From the NCBI GenBank assembly GCA_934148985.1, contig CAKPDO010000031.1:1-18824 (forward strand): DNA of 18,824 nucleotides, given 5' to 3'. Within the stretch, counting starts at the first letter, position 1. Every line of letters begins with the position of its first letter. This DNA is from an uncultured Clostridia bacterium (GTDB lineage: Bacteria; Bacillota; Clostridia; TANB77; CAG-508). This document shows, in pieces, positions 13,076 to 18,824 of this stretch. The notes under the pieces are model-generated. The model saw nothing but the letters and a program-made list of their open reading frames with translations. It did no database searches and was not told where the DNA came from. The position numbers were made by a program, and so were the translations under genes.

Positions 13076-15172
13076 TTACTCAATAATTTCTAAATAATTT
13101 GTAGCTTGATTATCCTCTTGTATTTCATTAGAATTTATGTTCATTCCAAAATATTCTGCAATAATTTCTCTTGCAACTTCTGCCGTGTAAAATCCATGTC
13201 CACCATTTTCAACCATTACAACAACTGCTATTTCTGGGTCATTAAATGGTGCAAAACCTGCAAACCATGCATTTACATTTTGCCCAGCTTCTGCTGAACC
13301 TGTTTTTCCTCCAACTTCTATGTTAAAGTTTTTGAAAACACTACTTGCTGTTCCTCCTTCTTCTGTAACAGAACGCATTCCCTCTAATACAGCATCAATG
13401 TTTTGTTTAGAAAAACTTAAATTTTCTGTGTCATCATCTTGGAGTCCTAATTTTTCTTTTACATACTGATTTATTTCACTTCTTGAACTTTCTGTACCAT
13501 CTGCATTTAAAATTCTTTTTACAATTGTAGGGTTTATTTTGTTTCCACCATTTGCAACCATTCCTATGTATTTTACAAGTTGTATTGGTGAAAAATTATT
13601 ATAACTCTGTCCAATTGCTGCTTGTAACGTTTGTCCAGCTGACCACACTTCATTTAATTTTTTAGCTGCCTCCGGAGATGCAAGTGTTCCTGTTGTTTCA
13701 CTTGGTAGTTCTATTCCTGTTTTCTTTCCAAGTCCAAAATATTTTGCATACCTATCTAATGCTTCTATTCCCATTCTATTTCCTGTTTCATAGAAGAAAA
13801 AGTTACATGATTTTTCTATTGCTCCTGATACATTTAAATATCCATGTCCTCTATGATAATTATTATAATACCAACATCTTGGTTGATAATCTTTATATTT
13901 TGTATATATTCCCGTGTCATTTATTTTTTCTGTTGTAGATATTACACCTGTTTCAAGTCCTGCCAATGCTGTTACCATTTTAAATATTGAACCTGGTGCA
14001 TATGAACCTGATATTGCTTTATTAAATAATGCATTATTTTCTTTTATCTTATTATAATCTGCAACACTTATTCCTCCAACCCATGAATTTGGGTCATAGT
14101 CTGGGTAGCTTGCCATTGCAAGTATTTCTCCAGAATGTACATCTATTACTGCAACACATCCACCTTTTGCATCATATCTACTAGAAAAACCACCATTTCT
14201 TATTTTCTCTATATTATTTTTTAATACATTTTCAGCAACTTCTTGCAATTTTGAATCTATTGTTAGCACTACTGTTGAGCCTTGTTCTGGCTGTTTTGTT
14301 ACTGTTTCACCTGTTACTGTTCCATCAACAGACATTTCGATTTCTTCTTTTCCTTTTTTTCCTCTCAAGTAGTTTTCAAACATTGCTTCTATTCCTGTTC
14401 TTCCAACATAATCATCATTTTCGTATACATCTTGTGCCTCATTATATTCTTTTTCGTTAATTTTTCCTATATATCCTAATATGTGTGAAGCTAAACTTCC
14501 ATAATTATATTTTCTTGAACTTTTTGTTGTTATCGTAACGCCAGGGAATTCTAGATTTCTCTCACTTATTTGAGCAACTATTTCTCTTGAAACATTTTCT
14601 GCTAAACTTAGTGGCTTTGTACTACTATATCCTTTAGTCGTCATTTCATATCTTATTGATATAATTTTTCTTGTTTCTTTTATATCCTTATTTTTTATTT
14701 CATATTTTTTGGCAAAATAACTTATTGTATCTTCCACACTCGTATTTTCTGCAAGTTTGTATTTAGCAAGCCATTTTTTTAATGTGTCACCCTCTTGCAA
14801 ATATCCAGTACAATCGTCATTTACAGGAAAGTTGTTAGGATATTTTATTTGATTTTGTTCAAATAGATTTACTAGTTTTAAAATACTTTCATTTAATGCT
14901 TCATCATCTGATTTTGTTTTGTACATTTCTATATTGAACGAACTTGTTGTAGTTGCAAGAATATTTCCAGACCTGTCTAAAATCTCTCCTCTCGAAGCTT
15001 CCAGTATGCTTTCTCTCGAAAGTCTTGTATTGGATAGTTCCCTATATGAAGCTCCTTTTATAATTTGAAGTTCAAACAATTTCATTATCAATATTGTTCC
15101 AATAATGTACACTATTATTGTTAAAATATTAAATCTAAAATTTGTATGTTCTTTTTTTATTTTTCTTTTCAA
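13076..15172 (-). CDS. mrdA: Penicillin-binding protein 2 (elongasome transpeptidase)
   Basis: The 698-aa product is a class B PBP that crosslinks peptidoglycan during lateral growth, working with MreBCD and a SEDS glycosyltransferase (not in this window). There is a single N-terminal membrane helix at about 14-32. The PBP dimerisation region follows (SRESILEASRGEILDRSGN, 52-70, and YVGRTGIEAMFENYLRG, 255-271). The transpeptidase domain has SIFK (Ser395 nucleophile, Lys398), SCN (455-457) and KTGS (623-626), so all three active-site motifs are intact. The start is TTG at 15172, preceded by AGAAGGTG with suitable spacing; no closer ATG fits the expected N-terminus. It lies 36 bases after mreD and 12 bases before minC. 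Confidence 0.93.
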   Translation of the reverse strand: MKRKIKKEHTNFRFNILTIIVYIIGTILIMKLFELQIIKGASYRELSNTRLSRESILEASRGEILDRSGNILATTTSSFNIEMYKTKSDDEALNESILKLVNLFEQNQIKYPNNFPVNDDCTGYLQEGDTLKKWLAKYKLAENTSVEDTISYFAKKYEIKNKDIKETRKIISIRYEMTTKGYSSTKPLSLAENVSREIVAQISERNLEFPGVTITTKSSRKYNYGSLASHILGYIGKINEKEYNEAQDVYENDDYVGRTGIEAMFENYLRGKKGKEEIEMSVDGTVTGETVTKQPEQGSTVVLTIDSKLQEVAENVLKNNIEKIRNGGFSSRYDAKGGCVAVIDVHSGEILAMASYPDYDPNSWVGGISVADYNKIKENNALFNKAISGSYAPGSIFKMVTALAGLETGVISTTEKINDTGIYTKYKDYQPRCWYYNNYHRGHGYLNVSGAIEKSCNFFFYETGNRMGIEALDRYAKYFGLGKKTGIELPSETTGTLASPEAAKKLNEVWSAGQTLQAAIGQSYNNFSPIQLVKYIGMVANGGNKINPTIVKRILNADGTESSRSEINQYVKEKLGLQDDDTENLSFSKQNIDAVLEGMRSVTEEGGTASSVFKNFNIEVGGKTGSAEAGQNVNAWFAGFAPFNDPEIAVVVMVENGGHGFYTAEVAREIIAEYFGMNINSNEIQEDNQATNYLEIIE

Positions 15173-15208
15173 CGATTCACCTTCTTTTGCTTGATTTATT
15201 AATGTTTT

Positions 15209-15643
15209 TTAGAAATATTTTGTTAAAATTTTATTTCCTTTATATTCTTCTTCTATTTCATATCCAAATTTTTGTAATAGCGGATATAATATTATTGTAA
15301 CTATAATATTGTACATTGCCTCTATCAACAATATTTTTATAAAGCTTACAATTTGTACATCATAACCAAATATAAAACATCCTATTATGTAAGACCCTAT
15401 TTCGTATATAAATGTACTTACTACTACCATTATAATTATAGTAATTCTACTTTCTTTTGAGAAATTTTTATCAAATATTCCACCTATTAGCCCTACTATT
15501 CCTAGCATTATTGCTGTTATTCCAACTTTTCTCCCAATAAATAAGTCTAACATTATTCCACATGCGATGCCATATAACATCCCTGCTGTTTTACTATAAA
15601 AAAGACCTATGAAAAGTATAAACATTATAAATAAATTTGGCAT
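15209..15643 (-). CDS. mreD: MreD, main body downstream of a frameshift
   Basis: MreD is the small integral membrane partner of MreC in the elongasome. This 144-aa open frame has typical MreD content: MPNLFIMFILFIGLFYSKTA, GMLYGIACGIMLDLFIG, further hydrophobic helices, and a charged tail ending KILTKYF. It lacks the first membrane segment, which lies in another frame at 15594-15743. Removing one base near 15650 would join the frames as WFKIA-GVMPNLF, the expected MreD sequence, and give about 177 aa. The ATG at 15643 is the first in this frame but has GGAG only 2-3 bases away, too close for normal initiation. The gene is therefore either broken, read through a frameshift, or affected by a sequence error. 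Confidence 0.85.
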   Translation of the reverse strand: MPNLFIMFILFIGLFYSKTAGMLYGIACGIMLDLFIGRKVGITAIMLGIVGLIGGIFDKNFSKESRITIIIMVVVSTFIYEIGSYIIGCFIFGYDVQIVSFIKILLIEAMYNIIVTIILYPLLQKFGYEIEEEYKGNKILTKYF

Positions 15644-15743
15644 TACTCCGTGCTATTTTAAACCAAGAAAATAGGTTGACTTGAAGTAAATATGTAATTA
15701 TAAATGCTATTATTAAAAATATATTTATTAATGCTTTTTTCAT
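15594..15743 (-). pseudogene. mreD: MreD N-terminal part, separated by a single-base frameshift
   Basis: ATG 15743 has AAGGAG upstream and begins 20 bases after the mreC stop, the normal place for mreD. Its first 31 residues contain MKKALINIFLIIAFIITYLL, then QVNLFSWFKIA, a typical first MreD helix. It then runs out of frame (RSNAKFIYNV...) to a TAG at 15594-15596, 49 residues in all, overlapping the downstream frame by 50 bases. Dropping the C of the CGG codon at 15650-15648 would restore the family sequence. The site is not a homopolymer. Confidence 0.8.
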
Positions 15744-15763
15744 ATGCCTTTTTCTCCTTTTTA

Positions 15764-16579
15764 CTAATTTGTTATTACTAAAACTGTTTCTAATTTATTA
15801 AAATTTACTGCTGTTTCAATAAGAGCATACCTATCGTTTAAATTACTTGTATTTACAACTTTTGAAACTTTTCCTATATATATTCCTTTTGGGTATATTC
15901 CTCCAAGTCCTGAAGTTTCAACAGTATCTCCTTGTGCAATTGTTGCATCTGTTGGAATATATACTCCTTTTAAAATGTTGTTATTTTCAAGCTGGCCTTT
16001 GCAAACAATACTATCTCTTGCTGAACTTAAAATACTGCTTGTATTACTTGATGAATCTATAATTGTTTGCACTTTTGATGTTGTATCTGTTGCTGATATT
16101 ACATACCCAACTAATCCATCTGATGCAATTACAGTCATGTTCTCTTTTATTCCGCTTTTTGTTCCTATATTTATCACAATTGTTTTTGAGTAATTGCTTA
16201 TATCTCTGCTTATTACATTTGCTGCAATTGTTGTATAATCTTTATATTTTTCTGTCAAATTCAAATATTCTTTTAAAGTTTGATTTTCAGCCTTTATTGT
16301 TTCAAATTCTCTTAATCTTTCTTCTAATTCATTATTTTTATTTTTCAAATTTTCGTTTTCATTTTTGATATCATTTATATTTGAAAAAAATGATGAATTT
16401 CCATTTACTTTGTTTTTTACATATGTAAGTCCATTTTGTATTGGATTTACAAGTTTATTTGCTATATTTTCTATATAAGATAAATTACTGTTTTCGGTAT
16501 TTGTTAATACTACCAATAGTATTAAAATGAGTATTGTAACTATTATTCCTATTATTTCGCCTTTTTTATTTCTATACAT
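15764..16579 (-). CDS. mreC: Rod-shape determining protein MreC
   Basis: The 271-aa product is the bitopic elongasome protein that links MreB and MreD in the membrane to PBP2 outside. Residues 1-7 are cytoplasmic and basic, and 8-26 form a membrane helix. A heptad-like coiled coil spans about 70-110 (NDIKNENENLKNKNNELEER and onward). The extracellular beta domain begins at ANVISRD (120-126) and contains KSGIKENMTVIASDGLVGYV and SGLGGIYPKGIYIGKV, which are typical of the family. ATG 16579 follows AAAGGAT, 22 bases after the mreB stop; mreD starts 20 bases after this gene's stop. Length is normal and all expected parts are present. Confidence 0.93.
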   Translation of the reverse strand: MYRNKKGEIIGIIVTILILILLVVLTNTENSNLSYIENIANKLVNPIQNGLTYVKNKVNGNSSFFSNINDIKNENENLKNKNNELEERLREFETIKAENQTLKEYLNLTEKYKDYTTIAANVISRDISNYSKTIVINIGTKSGIKENMTVIASDGLVGYVISATDTTSKVQTIIDSSSNTSSILSSARDSIVCKGQLENNNILKGVYIPTDATIAQGDTVETSGLGGIYPKGIYIGKVSKVVNTSNLNDRYALIETAVNFNKLETVLVITN

Positions 16580-16601
16580 AATAATTTATCCTTTCCTTTA
16601 A

Positions 16602-17630
16602 TTATCTTCTTCTGCTATTTACAAGAACAGTTTTCAATTTTTCCAAATCTTCCAAAGTTTTACCTGTTCCATTTACAACACACTCCAGTGGAGAATTTGC
16701 GACATATACTGGCATATTTGTTTCGCTGCTTAAAAGTTTGTCTAAATTTTGAATCAACGCTCCTCCTCCTGCTAAGTATATTCCTTTTTCTACTAAATCA
16801 GCTGCAAGTTCTGGCGGCGTTTTTTCTAATGTCTGTTTTACAGTTTCTATAATTTTTGCAATTGATTCACTCATAGCTTCCATTATTTGCGATGACTTAA
16901 TCATTATATTTCTTGGTAACCCAGATACTAAGTCTCTACCTCTTATTTCCATTTGCATATCTGTCATTAATGGTGTTGCACAACCTATTTGCATTTTTAT
17001 TTGTTCTGCTGTTGTTTCTCCTATTGATAAATTTTCTACTCTTCTTATATAGTTTACTATGTCTTCATCTAGCTCATCTCCTGCAATTCTTAAAGAATTA
17101 CTTACGACTATTCCTCCAAGTGATATTACAGCTACTTCTGTTGTTCCTCCACCAATATCAACTATCATGCTCCCACTTGGTTCTGTTATGTTTATTCCCG
17201 CACCTATTGCTGCTGCCATAGGTTCCTCTATGATGTAAACTTCTCTTGCTCCTGCTTGCATAACTGACTCTTCAACAGCTCTTTCCTCAACTTCAGTTAT
17301 ACCAGATGGTACACCAACCACTACTCTAGGTCTACCTATACTATATCTTGATGATACTTTTTTTATCATATTTTTAAGCATTAACCCTGTTGCTGTAAAA
17401 TCTGCTATTACTCCATCTTTCATAGGCCTTACAGCTTTTATATCTTCAGGCGTTCTACCTAACATTTCTTTTGCCTCATATCCTGTTGCCTTTATTTCTC
17501 TTGTTTTTCTATCTATTGCTACAACTGCTGGCTCTTTTAAAACTATTCCTTTTCCCTTTAAAGTCATTAAGATATTTGCTGTTCCCAAGTCTATTCCTAT
17601 GTCTTTTGAACCAAATGTAAAAAGTCTCAT
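16602..17630 (-). CDS. mreB: Actin-like cell-shape protein MreB
   Basis: The 342-aa product is the bacterial actin whose membrane-bound filaments orient peptidoglycan synthesis. The actin-fold nucleotide motifs are intact: IGIDLGTANI (11-20, phosphate 1), IVDIGGGTTEVAVI (156-169, phosphate 2, counted from this start) and LAGGGALI (286-293, adenosine). EEPMAAAIGAG and SLRIAGDELDE are also typical. The frame is open further upstream to 17663, overlapping radC, but MRLFTFGSKDIGIDLG is the usual MreB start and ATG 17630 has GAGAGGA upstream. With this start the gap to radC is five bases. It is the third gene of the operon, and length is normal. Confidence 0.95.
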   Translation of the reverse strand: MRLFTFGSKDIGIDLGTANILMTLKGKGIVLKEPAVVAIDRKTREIKATGYEAKEMLGRTPEDIKAVRPMKDGVIADFTATGLMLKNMIKKVSSRYSIGRPRVVVGVPSGITEVEERAVEESVMQAGAREVYIIEEPMAAAIGAGINITEPSGSMIVDIGGGTTEVAVISLGGIVVSNSLRIAGDELDEDIVNYIRRVENLSIGETTAEQIKMQIGCATPLMTDMQMEIRGRDLVSGLPRNIMIKSSQIMEAMSESIAKIIETVKQTLEKTPPELAADLVEKGIYLAGGGALIQNLDKLLSSETNMPVYVANSPLECVVNGTGKTLEDLEKLKTVLVNSRRR

Positions 17631-17635
17631 TTTAT

Positions 17636-18346
17636 CTACTTCCTCTCTAATTTTGTTTTCCATTCTTCCATTGTTTTTATGCTTGTGTATTCTGATTTTC
17701 CTATTACAATATGGTCTATTAATTCAATTCCAAGTAATTTTGATGCCTTTTCTAATTTCTCTGTGGTTTCGATGTCTTTTAAGCTCGGCCTAGAATTTCC
17801 GCTTGGATGATTATGTACAAGTATTATTTTAGGTGCATTTATTTTTACTGCCTCTGATAATATTTCTTTCATTCCAATTGTTACGAAATTATTTCCGCCT
17901 ATTGCTACATCTTTTATTTTTAATATTACATTTTTGTTATCTAATAATATTATTTTAGCAATTTCATTTTTCTCATATTGCATTTCATTCATTAGTATTT
18001 TTACAATATCATTTGGTTCTTTTATTTGTGTTTTTCTATAATTGGACGGTTTGCTTATTCTACAAGCTAATTCACACACTGCTTTAAGTTGGATTGCTTT
18101 TACTTTTCCCATTCCTTTTATTTTGGTTAATTCTTCTAAACTTAAGTCCATCAAAAAAGCTAAACTTGTATCCTCATATTTTTCGTTTAAATTTAGTATC
18201 TGCCTTGCAATATCTACACTTGTGTGTTCTTTTGTTCCTGTTTTTATTATTATTGCTAGTAATTCAGCATTACTAAGGCTTTTTTCTCCATACATTTCTA
18301 ACTTTTCATATGGTCTTTCACTTTGCGGTAATTCTTTTATTGTCAA
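17636..18346 (-). CDS. radC: RadC-family JAMM-domain protein
   Basis: The 236-aa product contains an N-terminal UPF0758 block (IKELPQSERPYEKLEMYG, then LSNAELLAIIIKTGT), a helix-hairpin-helix (LTKIKGMGKVKAIQLKA, 73-89) and a JAMM metalloprotease-like centre, HNHPSGNSRPSLKD (178-191), with the metal-ligand set His178, His180 and Asp191. RadC was once thought to be a DNA repair protein; the biochemical role is still unsettled, and it is often found next to mreB in Firmicutes. The start is TTG at 18346 behind AAAGGAAAA: the expected N-terminus MTIKELP begins there, and the next ATG lies 18 codons in. It lies 27 bases after the DUF4321 gene and five bases before mreB. Confidence 0.93.
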   Translation of the reverse strand: MTIKELPQSERPYEKLEMYGEKSLSNAELLAIIIKTGTKEHTSVDIARQILNLNEKYEDTSLAFLMDLSLEELTKIKGMGKVKAIQLKAVCELACRISKPSNYRKTQIKEPNDIVKILMNEMQYEKNEIAKIILLDNKNVILKIKDVAIGGNNFVTIGMKEILSEAVKINAPKIILVHNHPSGNSRPSLKDIETTEKLEKASKLLGIELIDHIVIGKSEYTSIKTMEEWKTKLERK

Positions 18347-18373
18347 ATTTTTTCCTTTCCGCCCCTATTTTTG

Positions 18374-18631
18374 TTATATTTTTCTATATATAAAAATTGC
18401 TATTGCCATTCCTATTATACTTGCTATATTTATTTTTATTGAAAATGCAAATGTTATACTTAATATACTTAGGTCTAACACAAATGGACTTTCTAATCCA
18501 AATTCTTGACCAAATGATAGCCACCATAATCCATTTACACTTGATGCTAAATCTCCTAGTAATCCACCAATTACTAGTCCACTTAATATAAATATTAATA
18601 ATATCCAAAAACTTTTATCTCTCATAGCCAT
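18374..18631 (-). CDS. DUF4321 small membrane protein
   Basis: The 85-aa product is a predicted integral membrane protein of the DUF4321 type, a family of unknown function common in Clostridia beside radC/mreB. Two hydrophobic segments are visible: FWILLIFILSGLVIGGLLGD (8-27) and about 50-82, ending IFIYRKI. Between them is LWWLSFGQEFGLESPFVLDL, the part that supports the family call. ATG 18631 follows AAAGGAGGAAGAAA with ideal spacing; a second ATG two codons later is less well placed. It is the first gene of the operon, immediately behind the promoter, so it may serve in envelope growth with MreBCD, but that is inference from position. Confidence 0.8.
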   Translation of the reverse strand: MAMRDKSFWILLIFILSGLVIGGLLGDLASSVNGLWWLSFGQEFGLESPFVLDLSILSITFAFSIKINIASIIGMAIAIFIYRKI

Positions 18632-18650
18632 TTTCTTCCTCCTTTGTTTC

Positions 18651-18689
18651 CCTTACGGATTTTTGCGTTTTTATGACTTTTATATTATA
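18651..18689 (-). repeat. Conserved leader element, copy C
   Basis: Directly behind the -10 box lies AATATAAAAGTCATAAAAA (18686-18668), identical to copy B, then 13 bases after AGTCAT comes TCCGTAAGG (18659-18651), as in copies A and B. Here it is the transcribed leader of the cell-shape operon, ending just before the AGGAGG of the DUF4321 gene. TTGTAACAT at 18748-18740 may be the counterpart of the upstream block. Confidence 0.45.
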
Positions 18690-18712
18690 TCTTCATTTTA
18701 TTTTTTTTTCAA
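18684..18712 (-). promoter_or_regulatory. Promoter of the DUF4321-radC-mreBCD-mrdA-minC operon
   Basis: TTGAAA (18712-18707), a 17-base spacer and TATAAT (18689-18684) lie 53 bases upstream of ATG 18631. I see no other convincing promoter within the closely packed operon, so all seven genes probably depend on it. Confidence 0.7.
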
Positions 18713-18824
18713 GCAAAATGTAGATTTTTTTTATTTTTTATGTTACAAGTGAAATGAAAAAGTAAATTCTATTTAGAAAAATATAACTAGAAATTCGTAT
18801 TACATTAACGGTTATTGTAAGACT

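Noticed and set aside
17631..17663. Eleven-residue N-terminal extension of MreB
   Set aside because: It overlaps the end of radC. The usual MreB N-terminus starts at ATG 17630, which has its own GAGAGGA site.
18042..18509. Plus-strand frame of 155 aa
   Set aside because: It is antisense to radC and the DUF4321 gene, both of which have clear family motifs.

Overview
The window is strongly AT-rich. Its low-GC codon use, MreBCD/PBP2/MinC cell-shape operon with DUF4321 and RadC at the head, Gram-positive ribosome-binding sites and very large Cna-B/SdrD-type surface proteins point to a Clostridia-class Firmicute, plausibly an uncultured gut lineage. The class is inferred from gene families and order; I cannot name a genus.

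Right part (18.7 kb down to 12.45 kb, minus strand): one promoter (TTGAAA-17-TATAAT) precedes a tight operon DUF4321 - radC - mreB - mreC - mreD - mrdA(PBP2) - minC. It makes the MreB scaffold, its membrane partners, the elongation transpeptidase and a septum-site inhibitor. mreD carries a single-base frameshift that separates the first transmembrane segment from the rest. minC ends the operon with no minD or minE after it.

Middle (11.46-12.45 kb, plus strand): a promoter with an ideal 17-base spacer drives three small, closely coupled genes (50, 151 and 118 aa) of unknown function. They converge on minC with no base between the two stop codons. Left of them is a 68-aa remnant of an Rpn/PD-(D/E)XK nuclease-transposase (minus strand), then about 440 bases without a gene that hold hairpins, two promoters and a conserved leader element.

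Left part (10.55 kb down to base 1, minus strand): a two-gene surface-protein operon. The first product (1692 aa) has a signal peptide, many beta-sandwich regions, a Gly/Asn/Asp/Ser linker, an SdrD-B domain and a membrane tail. The second (1704 aa) has an N-terminal region resembling a Cys-Gln thioester adhesin domain, three tandem SpaA/Cna-B repeats with intramolecular-isopeptide residues, two SdrD-B domains and a membrane tail. Both end in a non-canonical xxxTG-hydrophobic-Lys signal instead of LPxTG. After a strong terminator a third gene begins at the window edge, and its signal peptide resembles that of the first giant protein, so this looks like a surface-protein cluster that continues outside the window.

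The least explained signals are a leader element shared by three transcription units, the three-gene small-protein unit, the mreD frameshift and the non-canonical sorting signals.
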